Shown here piece after piece: positions 18,009-26,494 of a stretch of DNA of 64,000 bases. A program made the position numbers and the translations under genes. Within the stretch, counting starts at the first letter, position 1; each line of letters starts with the position of its first letter. The DNA is from Butyricicoccus intestinisimiae. Its GTDB lineage: Bacteria > Bacillota > Clostridia > Oscillospirales > Butyricicoccaceae. The stretch spans positions 372,001-436,000 of the forward strand of contig NZ_JAHLQI010000002.1 in the NCBI RefSeq assembly GCF_018918345.1. The letters are read 5' to 3'. Below the pieces are notes generated by a model. The model was not told where the DNA came from. It was given only the letters and a program-made list of their open reading frames with translations, and did no database searches.

Positions 18009-18037
18009 ATTATAGAAATGCAGACGGAAAATGTCAA
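18009..18037 (-). promoter_or_regulatory. Full-consensus sigma-A promoter of the GH20/peptide operon
   Basis: On the minus strand TTGACA (18032-18037) and TATAAT (18009-18014) are exactly 17 bp apart. The leader to the GH20 start at 17832 is about 170 nt. I see no known riboswitch in it. Confidence 0.85.
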
Positions 18038-18216
18038 TAGTCATATGCGCACATGTCTGCCCTTTCTCTCGCGCCATATCGGCATATTCTGCTTAAAAAA
18101 TGAAGATATCTTCATTTTTCTGCCCATAAAGTTATTTTTTATCTCAACAATCCCCCACGGAGAAATTTTACCGCCATTTTGCAAATTGTCTTCAACTAAC
18201 TTATCGTAAAAAGAAA
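18038..18216. other. Intergenic stretch without a recognised feature
   Basis: This AT-rich stretch lies between the GH20 promoter and the tRNA-Pro terminator. Its open frames lack ribosome sites and family resemblance; nothing can be supported here. Confidence 0.6.
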
Positions 18217-18246
18217 ACCTCTTGCACGCCATTTCATACAAGAGGT
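18217..18246 (-). terminator. Terminator after tRNA-Pro
   Basis: An 8-bp stem (18217-18224 with 18239-18246) is followed on the minus strand by TTTTCTTTTT. Confidence 0.8.
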
Positions 18247-18250
18247 CATT

Positions 18251-18326
18251 TGGTCCGAGTGACAGGAGTCGAACCTGCGGCATCCTGCTCCCAAAGCAGG
18301 CGCGCTACCATCTGCGCTACACCCGG
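18251..18326 (-). tRNA. tRNA-Pro (TGG)
   Basis: The minus strand gives a 76-nt tRNA with acceptor CCGGGTG pairing CACTCGG, anticodon loop TTTGGGA (anticodon TGG), T arm GGTTCGACTCC and encoded CCA. It stands alone. Confidence 0.96.
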
Positions 18327-18356
18327 ATATTCAAGTTGTCTCGTCAATACAATGTC

Positions 18357-18384
18357 TTGACATTTAATTAGTATACGCTATAAT
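18357..18384 (+). promoter_or_regulatory. Sigma-A promoter of glyS
   Basis: TTGACA (18357-18362) and TATAAT (18379-18384) are 16 bp apart, 75 nt before the glyS start. The leader is too short for a T-box element and shows none. Confidence 0.85.
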
Positions 18385-18458
18385 AAGAGCATAGTCAAGA
18401 TTTTTTGACTAAATTTTTTGTGTGCATAAGCCATATGCGCCTATAAGGAGTAGAAATT

Positions 18459-19850
18459 ATGAACAACACCGAAAAGACAATGGACAAGATCGTTGCCCTG
18501 TGCAAGGGCCGCGGCTTCGTTTACAGCGGCTCCGAGATCTACGGCGGTCTTGCTAACACCTGGGATTACGGTCCGCTTGGTGTCGAATTCAAGAATAACG
18601 TCAAGAACGCTTGGAGAAAGAAGTTCGTACAGGAGTCCCCGTACAATGTCGGTCTGGATTCCGCTATCCTGATGAACCCGATGACTTGGGTTGCTTCCGG
18701 CCATGTCGGCGGCTTCTCTGACCCGCTGATGGACTGCAAGGACTGTCACACCCGTCACCGCGCTGACCAGCTGATCGAGGACGCTACCGGCGAAAATCCG
18801 GCTGGCTGGAGCAACCAGCAGATGCGCGATTACATCGACGAAAAGCAGATCGCCTGCCCGAACTGCGGTGGTCATAACTTTACCGATATTCGTCAGTTCA
18901 ACCTGATGTTCAAGACCTTCCAGGGTGTTACTGAGAACGCAAAGAACGAGCTGTACCTGCGTCCGGAGACCGCACAGGGTATCTTCGTAAACTTCCAGAA
19001 TGTACAGCGCACCACCCGCCGCAAGATTCCGTTTGGCGTGGCACAGGTTGGCAAGTCCTTCCGTAACGAGATTACCCCGGGCAACTTCACCTTCCGTACC
19101 CGTGAGTTTGAGCAGATGGAGCTGGAATTCTTCTGCAAGCCGGGCACCGATCTGGAATGGTTCAAGTACTGGAAGGACACCTGCAAGAACTTCCTGCTCA
19201 GCCTCGGCATCAAGGAAGAAAACATGCGTCTGCGTGACCATGAGCAGGAAGAGCTGTCTCATTACTCCAATGCTACCACGGACATTGAGTTCCTGTTCCC
19301 GTTTGGCTGGGGCGAGCTGTGGGGCATCGCTGACCGTACCGACTTCGACCTGACCCAGCATCAGAACACCTCCGGTGTTTCTATGGAATACTTCGATCAG
19401 GAAGCCGGCGAGAAGTACATCCCATATGTTATCGAGCCGTCTCTGGGTGCTGACCGTGTTGCTCTGGCATTCCTGTGCGACGCATACGACGAGGAAGTTG
19501 TCGGTCAGGACAAGAAGGGCAAGGATGATGTCCGCGTGGTTCTGCGTCTGCATCCGGCTCTGGCTCCGTACAAGGCTGCTGTTCTGCCGCTGTCCAAGAA
19601 GCTGCATGATCAGGCTATGCCGGTATATGAAGAGCTGTCCAAGCACTTCATGATTGATTACGATGAAGCTGGTTCCATCGGCAAGCGCTATCGCCGTGAA
19701 GATGAGATTGGCACGCCGCTGTGCATCACCGTTGACTTCGAGACCGAAACCGACGGCTGTGTAACCATCCGTGACCGCGACACCATGGAGCAGATTCGTC
19801 TGCCGATCGCGGAGGTCAAGGATTACATCGCAAAGAAGTGCGAATTCTAA
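18459..19850 (+). CDS. glyS: Glycyl-tRNA synthetase, homodimeric type
   Basis: This class II synthetase charges tRNA-Gly. The 463-residue protein starts [20 protein letters not shown] and has the family's [14 protein letters not shown], the CKDCHTRH / CPNCGG pairs, the motif 2 region [17 protein letters not shown] and motif 3 [14 protein letters not shown]. It is the single-chain alpha2 enzyme, not the two-gene alpha/beta form. Codon use is strongly biased to a few codons, as expected for high expression, and differs from the flanking genes. Confidence 0.96.
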   Translation: MNNTEKTMDKIVALCKGRGFVYSGSEIYGGLANTWDYGPLGVEFKNNVKNAWRKKFVQESPYNVGLDSAILMNPMTWVASGHVGGFSDPLMDCKDCHTRHRADQLIEDATGENPAGWSNQQMRDYIDEKQIACPNCGGHNFTDIRQFNLMFKTFQGVTENAKNELYLRPETAQGIFVNFQNVQRTTRRKIPFGVAQVGKSFRNEITPGNFTFRTREFEQMELEFFCKPGTDLEWFKYWKDTCKNFLLSLGIKEENMRLRDHEQEELSHYSNATTDIEFLFPFGWGELWGIADRTDFDLTQHQNTSGVSMEYFDQEAGEKYIPYVIEPSLGADRVALAFLCDAYDEEVVGQDKKGKDDVRVVLRLHPALAPYKAAVLPLSKKLHDQAMPVYEELSKHFMIDYDEAGSIGKRYRREDEIGTPLCITVDFETETDGCVTIRDRDTMEQIRLPIAEVKDYIAKKCEF

Positions 19851-19868
19851 TCAAATTCTGCTATGTCC

Positions 19869-19899
19869 GAAAAGCTGTCCTGTTCGCAGGACGGCTTTT
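19869..19899 (+). terminator. Terminator after glyS
   Basis: A long stem with one mismatch closed by a TTCG loop (19869-19899) is followed by TTTTC TTTTG. A TTCG tetraloop makes this a very stable hairpin. Confidence 0.85.
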
Positions 19900-19924
19900 C
19901 TTTTGCATGTCATGTAAAATATAC

Positions 19925-19953
19925 TTGACATTTTATCGTGTATAGCATATACT
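19925..19953 (+). promoter_or_regulatory. Sigma-A promoter of the Xre/membrane gene pair
   Basis: TTGACA (19925-19930) and TATACT (19948-19953) are 17 bp apart, 32 nt before the Xre gene start. Confidence 0.85.
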
Positions 19954-19985
19954 GCAAGTACAGAAAGACAGAAGGAGGGCAGTCC

Positions 19986-20180
19986 ATGAAAAATCTGCGG
20001 CTGAAGGCAGCGCGTGCCGGAAAAGATCTGTCTCAGCAGGCGCTGGCAGAGCTGGTCGGCGTCTCCCGCCAGACAATCAACGCCATTGAAAAAGGCGACT
20101 ACAATCCAACCATTCGTTTGTGCATTGCCATTTGCAAAGCATTGGATAAAACTTTGGACGATTTATTTTGGGAGGTATAA
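19986..20180 (+). CDS. Small Xre-family helix-turn-helix regulator
   Basis: The 64-residue protein is essentially one HTH_3 domain: RLKAARAGKDLSQQALAELVGVSRQTINAIEKGDYNP, ending LDKTLDDLFWEV, as in YozG-like regulators. It binds DNA as a dimer. It is followed 3 nt later by a membrane protein gene, a frequent pairing in Firmicutes in which the HTH protein controls the pair. The ATG at 19986 has a GGAGGG site. Confidence 0.92.
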   Translation: MKNLRLKAARAGKDLSQQALAELVGVSRQTINAIEKGDYNPTIRLCIAICKALDKTLDDLFWEV

Positions 20181-20183
20181 CCT

Positions 20184-20690
20184 ATGAAAAGAAAAAATAT
20201 CCGTTTACTCCCCCCGATTGCTCTTGACGAGCGTCAGAGACAGCAGATGTACCAAATTGAACACCGTGGTTTTTGGCTTGCATACTTTGGCATTTTAGCC
20301 TTGCTGCTGTTGGAAATTCTCACCAACGCCTCCGGTATATTGATCGGCTGCACCACGATTCTGCTGCTTGCCCTCAGCATATATATGGAATGTTGCTGTA
20401 TTCGCCGCGGCTTGTGGGATTGGCGTCTCAAGCCCAACCCGAAAAGTAATGCCTTGATGAGCATGATTGGCGCTGTCTGTATCTTTGTCTTTACGCTGCT
20501 CGTTTACACAAAAAACGGCTATTTTGTCAATTCTCCTGCGCTGATGTACTTATGCGCCCTGATTGCCGCCTTCTTTACGTTTATTCTGACTTTTGCTTTG
20601 TTGTCTGTCACCGCTCACATATGCAACAAACGCAATGCGCGCTTAGACGAAGCGTGCGAAGAGGATGAGGATGAGGATGAGGATGAATAA
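20184..20690 (+). CDS. Four-helix membrane protein paired with the Xre regulator
   Basis: The 168-residue protein has about four membrane segments (GFWLAYFGILALLLLEIL, ILIGCTTILLLALSIYM, MIGAVCIFVFTLLVY, LIAAFFTFILTFALLSV) and a very acidic C-terminal tail of alternating Asp and Glu. It resembles the DUF6773-type proteins often found beside YozG-like regulators; the exact family name is uncertain and the function unknown. The acidic tail is encoded by a hexanucleotide repeat at 20661-20684. Confidence 0.8.
   Translation: MKRKNIRLLPPIALDERQRQQMYQIEHRGFWLAYFGILALLLLEILTNASGILIGCTTILLLALSIYMECCCIRRGLWDWRLKPNPKSNALMSMIGAVCIFVFTLLVYTKNGYFVNSPALMYLCALIAAFFTFILTFALLSVTAHICNKRNARLDEACEEDEDEDEDE
20661..20684 (+). 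repeat. Hexanucleotide microsatellite, four copies
   Basis: GAGGAT is repeated four times without error at the 3' end of the membrane protein gene and encodes its Glu-Asp tail. Copy-number change would alter tail length by two residues per unit without shifting the frame. Confidence 0.9.
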
Positions 20691-20726
20691 TCTCATATTT
20701 TCCTGTTAAATTTCCGGCAACCATGC

Positions 20727-20732
20727 TATACT
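20727..20732 (+). promoter_or_regulatory. Possible -10 element of pepF
   Basis: TATACT stands 43 nt before the pepF start; no good -35 is found 17 bp upstream. Confidence 0.35.
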
Positions 20733-20775
20733 AAAGTTGTTTGAAAGTAAATTTCTCACAGGAGGCAAAAACGCG

Positions 20776-22575
20776 ATGGAAAAGAAAATTCCTGTCCGCA
20801 GCGAAGCGGACCCGAAATATACTTGGGCATTGGAAGATGTCTATGCAAACAACGATGTATGGAAAGCAGATTTGGAAAAAGCCCGTGCCCTGCCGGCACA
20901 GCTCGCAGCCTACAAAGGCCATCTGGGCGACAGCGCACAGAAATTATTGGAATTTTTGCAGCTCGGCGATGACATTAGCGTGTTATTTGATGCCCTGTAC
21001 GGCTATGCCCAGCGCAGAAGCGATGAGGACACTGCCAATTCTCTGTATCAGGGCATGACTTCGCAGGCAATGAGCGCCATGGTCGCTGTCGATGCGGCAA
21101 GCTCTTTTGAAACACCGGAACTGCTTGCCATTCCAGATGACAAGCTGGAGCAGTTTTATCAAGAAGAACCGGCATTGGAAACCTACCGTCTGGCTCTGAC
21201 CCGCATCCGCAGCAAGCGCGCACATATTCTCTCGGATGCCGAGGAAAAGCTGCTCGCTGCCGCCGGAGAGATGTCACAAGCACCGGACAGCGTCTATTCT
21301 GTCTTTGCCGATGCCGATTTGAAATTTCCGTCAGCAACCGACAAGGACGGCAATTCTCATCCGGTCACGCACGGCACTTATATTCCGCTCATGCACAGCG
21401 CTGACCGTGTTTTGCGCAAATCTGCGTTTGCATCGCTGTACAGCGTGTACGGTCAGTTCCGCAACACAGCCGCTGCGCTGCTCTCCGCACAGGTCAAGCA
21501 ATTAAAGTTCTATGCCGATGCCCGCAAGTATGATTCTACGCTGCAGGCATCGTTGGACGGAAACTATGTGCCGACCGAAGTATACACCAATCTGATTTCT
21601 GCGGTACACGAAAACATGGCGCCGATGTATCGCTATGTCGATTTGCGCCGTAAGCTGCTTGGTGTCGATGAACTGCACATGTATGATCTGTACACGCCGA
21701 TTGTCAGCGATGTGGATGTCAATATTCCTTATGAAGAAGCCAAACAGACGGTATATGACGCCCTCGCTTGTATGGGTGATGACTATCGTGCGATTCTCAA
21801 GGAAGGCTTTGACAATCGCTGGATTGATGTTTATGAGAACGTCGGCAAATGCTCCGGCGCATATTCTGCCGGTCTGCGCAAGCATCCGTATGTCCTGCTC
21901 AATTATTCGGGCACACTGGACAGCATGTTTACGCTGGCACACGAAATGGGTCATGCGATTCATTCGTATCTGTCCAACAAGCATCAGCCGATTGCCTATT
22001 CCAATTACAGCATCTTTGTCGCTGAAGTTGCCTCGACCTGCAACGAAGCTCTGCTCATGCAGCACTTACTCAAGACAACCGAGGACAAAAAGCGCCGTGC
22101 GTATCTCATCAACTACTTCTTGGAGCAGTTCCGCACAACGCTGTATCGTCAGACCATGTTTGCAGAGTTCGAACTGGAAATCAACCGCCGCAACGAGCGC
22201 GGTGAAAGCCTGACAGCGGAATCCCTCAATGCCCTGTATCACGAGCTGAATCATCAGTACTTTGGAGATGATATTGTCATCGACAAGGAAATTGATCTGG
22301 AATGGGCACGCATTCCGCATTTCTACTACGATTATTATGTGTATCAGTATGCGACCGGTTACTCTGCCGCTATCGCGCTGTCCCGCCGCATTCTCAAAGA
22401 AGGTGCTCCGGCAGTCAAGGACTATATTCATTTTCTGTCCGGCGGCTGCTCAACCGACCCGATTTCTCTGCTGCGCGGCGCCGGTGTTGATATGGCATCG
22501 ACTGCACCGATTCATGATGCCCTGCAGCTGTTTGATGAGCTGATTACCGAAATGGAACAACTGATGGAGGAGTAA
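20776..22575 (+). CDS. pepF: Oligoendopeptidase F (M3 metallopeptidase)
   Basis: PepF degrades short peptides in the cytoplasm. The 599-residue protein shows the HExxH zinc motif in LAHEMGHAIHSYL with the downstream Glu in VAEVASTCNEALL, and the late motif FYYDYYVYQYATGYSAA typical of the M3B family. The ATG at 20776 follows GGAGG; the frame is open 13 codons further. Length is normal. It is a single-gene unit ended by the terminator at 22595-22630. Confidence 0.95.
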   Translation: MEKKIPVRSEADPKYTWALEDVYANNDVWKADLEKARALPAQLAAYKGHLGDSAQKLLEFLQLGDDISVLFDALYGYAQRRSDEDTANSLYQGMTSQAMSAMVAVDAASSFETPELLAIPDDKLEQFYQEEPALETYRLALTRIRSKRAHILSDAEEKLLAAAGEMSQAPDSVYSVFADADLKFPSATDKDGNSHPVTHGTYIPLMHSADRVLRKSAFASLYSVYGQFRNTAAALLSAQVKQLKFYADARKYDSTLQASLDGNYVPTEVYTNLISAVHENMAPMYRYVDLRRKLLGVDELHMYDLYTPIVSDVDVNIPYEEAKQTVYDALACMGDDYRAILKEGFDNRWIDVYENVGKCSGAYSAGLRKHPYVLLNYSGTLDSMFTLAHEMGHAIHSYLSNKHQPIAYSNYSIFVAEVASTCNEALLMQHLLKTTEDKKRRAYLINYFLEQFRTTLYRQTMFAEFELEINRRNERGESLTAESLNALYHELNHQYFGDDIVIDKEIDLEWARIPHFYYDYYVYQYATGYSAAIALSRRILKEGAPAVKDYIHFLSGGCSTDPISLLRGAGVDMASTAPIHDALQLFDELITEMEQLMEE

Positions 22576-22594
22576 ACTTCTCTGATAAAGCAGA

Positions 22595-22630
22595 ATCTCC
22601 CGCACACTGGATTTCCGGTGTGCGGGAGAT
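22595..22630 (+). terminator. Terminator after pepF
   Basis: A perfect 13-bp stem (22595-22607 with 22618-22630), loop of 10 nt, is followed by TTTTTATAT. Confidence 0.9.
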
Positions 22631-22663
22631 TTTTATATGTATAAAATATTTTATTTCTAGCCT

Positions 22664-23392
22664 TCACTGTGCGTCAAGAGCGCCCAATCTTTTTAATCTG
22701 CTCCGCACAGCTGATATGCTCCGCTTTAGTGCCATAGCAATTTCACTCATTGGCAGTGACTTTTCATACAGAGCAATCAAACAATCATCTTGTTCCTTTG
22801 TCCACGGAGCTCCCCGCATTTCTGCTCGCTCATGTTTGACAGCCAGAATGGCGTCCAGATTGTCTATCATAAAATGTTGTGCCGCTGTATTGTAAACAAC
22901 TACATGATAGATGCCGGCATTACCCGTTCGTTCTTCTATGGAAATTCCATTTTTTATGCCGCTTTCTGTCGGTCGCCTTGTGCGCTCTCCGTCCAGTGCA
23001 GACGTAAATTCCAGCATTCCAATTTCAATAAGCCACGCAGAAATATCATCGTATGTGAGCTTTTGCCTATTTTCCTCATTCACCAGAGCGTTCACTCGCT
23101 TTGCAATTTCACTGGCTGTAATCGGTATTTCCGAATAAACAAACCGATTTCTTTGCTCTAACGAAACTTTCAACGGCAGTTTGGGATAGTTCTTACCAAC
23201 TGTGTTCGGCTTCGTTCCACCGTTTTCAATCACTTGTCGCAGCACATCAGATACAAAAAAGAAGCATCTTGATAGGCGAACTTGATTGACAATATCTTCA
23301 TCCGGCACCACGGTGTCATCAAGGGGATTGATTCCGTTCGCCAACTTATCCATATACATTTTGGCGCGTTTAATTTTTTCAAGTTCCGTCAT
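22664..23392 (-). CDS. Unknown protein with C-terminal Myb/SANT-like helix-turn-helix
   Basis: I do not recognise the family with certainty. The 242-residue protein starts MTELEKIKRAKMYMDKLANG and has a mostly helical N-terminal half (VRLSRCFFFVSDVLRQVIENGG, ITASEIAKRVNALVNEENR). Its C-terminus is WTKEQDDCLIALYEKSLP followed by EIAMALKRSISAVRSRL. That last part looks like a Myb/SANT or GcrA-type three-helix DNA-binding unit. The ATG at 23392 was preferred over one 20 codons upstream because of its GGGAGG site. It lies between the convergent pepF and the sigE terminator, as a lone gene. Confidence 0.6.
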   Translation of the reverse strand: MTELEKIKRAKMYMDKLANGINPLDDTVVPDEDIVNQVRLSRCFFFVSDVLRQVIENGGTKPNTVGKNYPKLPLKVSLEQRNRFVYSEIPITASEIAKRVNALVNEENRQKLTYDDISAWLIEIGMLEFTSALDGERTRRPTESGIKNGISIEERTGNAGIYHVVVYNTAAQHFMIDNLDAILAVKHERAEMRGAPWTKEQDDCLIALYEKSLPMSEIAMALKRSISAVRSRLKRLGALDAQ

Positions 23393-23422
23393 ATATGCTT
23401 CCCTCCCATACGGATAGACCAA

Positions 23423-23454
23423 AAATGCTCTGCCATATACATAGCAGAGCATTT
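23423..23454 (-). terminator. Terminator between sigE and the unknown gene
   Basis: A perfect 11-bp stem (23423-23433 with 23444-23454) is followed by TTTTT on the minus strand, about 100 nt after the sigE stop. Confidence 0.8.
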
Positions 23455-23556
23455 AATCTGTTCCAGCTATCCTGCCCATGCATCACACAACACCGATTGT
23501 GTTGTTTATAATGATAACATATTTAGACAGAGAAGGCAAAAGCTCAAGGCGTATTT

Positions 23557-24267
23557 TTACACCCACCGCATCATATCCTTTTTCATCCGTTTCATAATGC
23601 GCTTTTCCAGTCGAGAAATATACGATTGCGAGATGCCGAGCAGATCCGCCACCTCTTTTTGCGTATGTTCTTCTCCATCTGTCAGGCCGAACCGCATACA
23701 GATGATGGTTTTCTCGCGCTCCGGCAGGCGGTTGAGTGCCCGATGCAGCAACTGCCGATCCACATCGTCTTCTACCGGCCGAATGACGCAGTCGGGTTCT
23801 GTGCCGAGAATGTCCGACAACAGCAATTCGTTTCCATCCCAGTCCGTGCTCAGCGGTTCATCAAAGGACACCTCGGTTTTCTGTCCGGAAACCTTGCGCA
23901 GGTGCATCAAAATCTCATTTTCGATGCACCGCGAAGCATAGGTTGCCAATTTGGTCTTTTTCTCCAAATTGTATGTCTCAATCGCTTTGATTAACCCAAT
24001 TGTTCCAATGGAAATCAAATCTTCCATGTGAATGCCGGTATTTTCAAACTTCCGCGCAATGTACACAACGAGCCGCAAATTGTGTTCGATGAGCCGATCT
24101 CGGCAGGCTCGATCTCCCTGCTGAAATCCCCGCACCGCTTCCGCTTCCTGTTGTGCCGTGAGCGGCGGCGGCAAAACAATCGAGCTTCCAATGTAAAAGA
24201 TACCTGTTTCCGACGGAAGCAATCCCAGCCGGCACAAAATTCCCCGCAGCTTTTCCCAAATTCGCAT
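23557..24267 (-). CDS. sigE: Sporulation sigma factor SigE (early mother cell), pro-form
   Basis: SigE drives early mother-cell transcription after asymmetric division. The 236-residue protein has an N-terminal pro-region ending near [16 protein letters not shown]; the Y-I-G stretch matches the SpoIIGA cleavage site of pro-SigE. It also shows region 2 ([33 protein letters not shown]) and region 4 ([21 protein letters not shown]). It follows the protease gene spoIIGA by 12 nt, the classic pair. sigG is not next to it here. Confidence 0.96.
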   Translation of the reverse strand: MRIWEKLRGILCRLGLLPSETGIFYIGSSIVLPPPLTAQQEAEAVRGFQQGDRACRDRLIEHNLRLVVYIARKFENTGIHMEDLISIGTIGLIKAIETYNLEKKTKLATYASRCIENEILMHLRKVSGQKTEVSFDEPLSTDWDGNELLLSDILGTEPDCVIRPVEDDVDRQLLHRALNRLPEREKTIICMRFGLTDGEEHTQKEVADLLGISQSYISRLEKRIMKRMKKDMMRWV

Positions 24268-24279
24268 ACCCTTCTCCTT

Positions 24280-25125
24280 TCACGGTTCAATGAGTCCGTC
24301 AAATTCTCCGGAGCAGATATCCGCCGCAGAAATCGCCGTCATGCAGTCATATGCCGTGCCGTTCGCCCGTCTGACGGCATCCGGATGAAAGCATGGCAGC
24401 AATCCCCCGCCACCAACGCTGTGAAATGACACGAGCCGCCATCCCGTCAGCCCGCTGCGCTGTGCTTGCTGCACCAGCTCGGCAGCATTGTCCTGTTTAA
24501 GTTCTCGCGGCACAAACCGCTGCTGTTCCGGTAAAATCCGAATCGCGGCGTCCCGTGTCAGCAGCAGCACAGGTTTTCCCGTCATCGGATCACACAGCGT
24601 GTTTCCGCTGTCCACCAACAAAAAAATCTGTGCTTGTTTTCCCTCGCAGCAGATGGAAACGCGTTCTCCGCGCGGCCGATTGCTTTTCGCCTGATTGCGA
24701 AAAACAAAACAGCTCAAGCCATATGCCAGCAGCGCTGAAGCGAACAACACCCGCCGTGACACCTGTGCGACAAGCACACCGCCCTGCATCAGGCGCGTTC
24801 CGCTCATCTGTTCCAGTGCCGTCACTGCTCCGCCAAACACAAAGGCCACAAGCAGGAGAAGCAAGGTCTGCCGCACCAGCAAGCGTACCTGCCGAATGGA
24901 AAAGGCAGTTCCCGCCATGACAGCCCCCGCCGCCATGCGCACCGGCAGTGTGGATAGAACCGGAATCACGATGCACCCGCCGGCATACAACGCACCAAGC
25001 CCCGCCGCGAGGCTCAACCGCCAAACCGCTGCCGGTCTGCCGCTCAACGCCGAGACACATCGCAGGATACAGTAATCCATTGCAAAGTTCAACGCGAACA
25101 GCACATCCAGATACACCACGCGCAT
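24280..25125 (-). CDS. spoIIGA: SpoIIGA, membrane aspartic protease that activates pro-SigE
   Basis: The 281-residue protein begins MRVVYLDVLFALNFAMDYC and has about five membrane segments, then a cytoplasmic part with the aspartic protease motif LLVDSGNTLCDP and the conserved FHSVGG. It sits in the sporulation septum and cleaves pro-SigE upon a forespore signal. The ATG at 25125 is 8 nt from GGAGGTG; an in-frame GTG 4 codons earlier overlaps the ribosome site and is unlikely. A TATAAT-like -10 (25153-25158, minus strand) stands upstream, but I could not place a Spo0A box. Confidence 0.93.
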   Translation of the reverse strand: MRVVYLDVLFALNFAMDYCILRCVSALSGRPAAVWRLSLAAGLGALYAGGCIVIPVLSTLPVRMAAGAVMAGTAFSIRQVRLLVRQTLLLLLVAFVFGGAVTALEQMSGTRLMQGGVLVAQVSRRVLFASALLAYGLSCFVFRNQAKSNRPRGERVSICCEGKQAQIFLLVDSGNTLCDPMTGKPVLLLTRDAAIRILPEQQRFVPRELKQDNAAELVQQAQRSGLTGWRLVSFHSVGGGGLLPCFHPDAVRRANGTAYDCMTAISAADICSGEFDGLIEP

Positions 25126-25240
25126 CCCCTCAGCCACCTCCGTGTATCTGCTATTATAGATGGTATCTTGCGCGGAAAGCGGCGGTCTTTGTCCGCAGAA
25201 AAAAATTATTTTCCTGTCATTGGCAGTTTCGTCCTGCGTT

Positions 25241-25735
25241 TTATCCCCACACGCAGGACGAAACTTTTTCTATCCGTTTGACCTTCTCTCCCGCGGCGTT
25301 AGAAACGTCTGCCACAACCCGCACACGGTATTGCAGATCCCGTCCCGCTATCCAGTCCACATACGATACCGTGCTGTCAGAACAAAGCCATGTATGTTGT
25401 GTCTCCCAGTTTTCTCCATCCTTGCTGTTTTGCAGCTGTACGCGCAATATGCCGGTGTACCCCGTCGGCAAGCCAATCATGGCATTGCAATAAATTGCCG
25501 AATCAACAATCCGAATCCCGCAAAATATCTGCGTCATGGGTGCAATGGGCTGCGCCTCCTGAAACGGCGTGACATCCGGCGGCGGTGCTTGTTTGATTGT
25601 TTCCGCATTCACATCCGCCTGCATCGCGTAGCAAAAATCTTCCCATCGGCTCGTCTTGTCACTCGCCCATGCGGTACTGCCCAATGTCCCCAGAGCCAAT
25701 GCAACAACCAAGCCTTGTTTTATGATTCGTCTCAT
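25241..25735 (-). CDS. Secreted protein of unknown function
   Basis: The 164-residue protein has a signal peptide (MRRIIKQGLVVALALGTLG, then STAWA) and a mature part that looks like one beta-sandwich (FCGIRIVDSAIYCNAMIGL, GILRVQLQNSKDGENW, LQYRVRVVADVSNAAGEKV). Five cysteines could form disulfides. I recognise no catalytic motif; the layout recalls small Clostridial exported proteins of the DUF6147 kind, but this is a weak guess. It follows the DUF4367 gene by 9 nt and is likely in the same operon. Confidence 0.75.
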   Translation of the reverse strand: MRRIIKQGLVVALALGTLGSTAWASDKTSRWEDFCYAMQADVNAETIKQAPPPDVTPFQEAQPIAPMTQIFCGIRIVDSAIYCNAMIGLPTGYTGILRVQLQNSKDGENWETQHTWLCSDSTVSYVDWIAGRDLQYRVRVVADVSNAAGEKVKRIEKVSSCVWG

Positions 25736-25744
25736 ATAGCCTCC

Positions 25745-26494
25745 TTATTGTATCTGTTCAGCGGTTTTGAGTACATCCTGTGTGTCAATGTTCTGCGCCG
25801 TCACACAATAAATCGACACGCGCAGGGCATCCGTCCAAGTCACCGTGACCATACCGTCTTTTTCCGCCACCTGTGCCGTATTTCCATGAATCTTCGTCTG
25901 AGAAGTCTGTGCGCCCTCTGTGTCAATCGACGCCGTCATCGCCGCACCGGTTGCCTTTTGAATCGTCAAATACCGCCCATCCGCCGCGGCAAAGGTATCT
26001 ATAATGGTGCTCTGTGTGCGTTCTTCTTTTTGAAACGTCAGGCCATCCGGCAGCCAACGGACAGAAAAGCTCTGCACAACGGTATCCGTGTACTCAGACG
26101 GCATGGTTTGATTGTATCCGTCCGAAAAGGAATACGCAGTGCCTGTTTTGGTGCTTTTTTCCACCAAATGCAGCACATTCTCTCGAAAAGTTGGAGAGGA
26201 CGCAAATGCTGTTGCGGACACAATGGTCAGCACGCAGAACACTGCCGCAGAAACCTGCATCACGTGCAGGATGGTCTTTCGTGCGTTCCGATGCCGTTTT
26301 CTGCGGAACTGCCTGCGAATAAACGCCCTCATGCGCCGGTCGGTATCTTCGGGAACGGACAGATCATGCCCCGCCTCTTTTTCTGCTTGATACTCCGTCC
26401 AAATGTGTGCACTTTCGCGCTGCATGACCTCATTCATCAGCAGAGCAAAGACGGTATCTTCCATCTGTTCCTGTAATTGCTCCTGTCTGGTCAA
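25745..26494 (-). CDS. DUF4367-type membrane protein, putative anti-sigma factor
   Basis: The 249-residue protein has a cytoplasmic basic N-terminal part, one membrane segment (TILHVMQVSAAVFCVLTIVSATAFA) and an extracellular C-terminal domain with VRWLPDGLTFQKEE and DGRYLTIQKATG, the DUF4367 pattern. Its TTG start overlaps the stop of the upstream ECF sigma gene (TTGA), behind GGAGAGGAA. That tight coupling and the single-pass layout support an anti-sigma role, which remains inferred. An ATG 10 codons inside is the alternative start. Confidence 0.75.
   Translation of the reverse strand: MTRQEQLQEQMEDTVFALLMNEVMQRESAHIWTEYQAEKEAGHDLSVPEDTDRRMRAFIRRQFRRKRHRNARKTILHVMQVSAAVFCVLTIVSATAFASSPTFRENVLHLVEKSTKTGTAYSFSDGYNQTMPSEYTDTVVQSFSVRWLPDGLTFQKEERTQSTIIDTFAAADGRYLTIQKATGAAMTASIDTEGAQTSQTKIHGNTAQVAEKDGMVTVTWTDALRVSIYCVTAQNIDTQDVLKTAEQIQ

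Noticed and set aside
18327-18458. T-box or glycine riboswitch before glyS
   Set aside because: Only about 75 nt separate the -10 from the start codon, too short for either, and no T-box sequence was found.
18441-19646. A 401-codon open frame on the minus strand
   Set aside because: It is antisense to glyS, whose strong codon bias removes stops on the other strand; no ribosome site or family.
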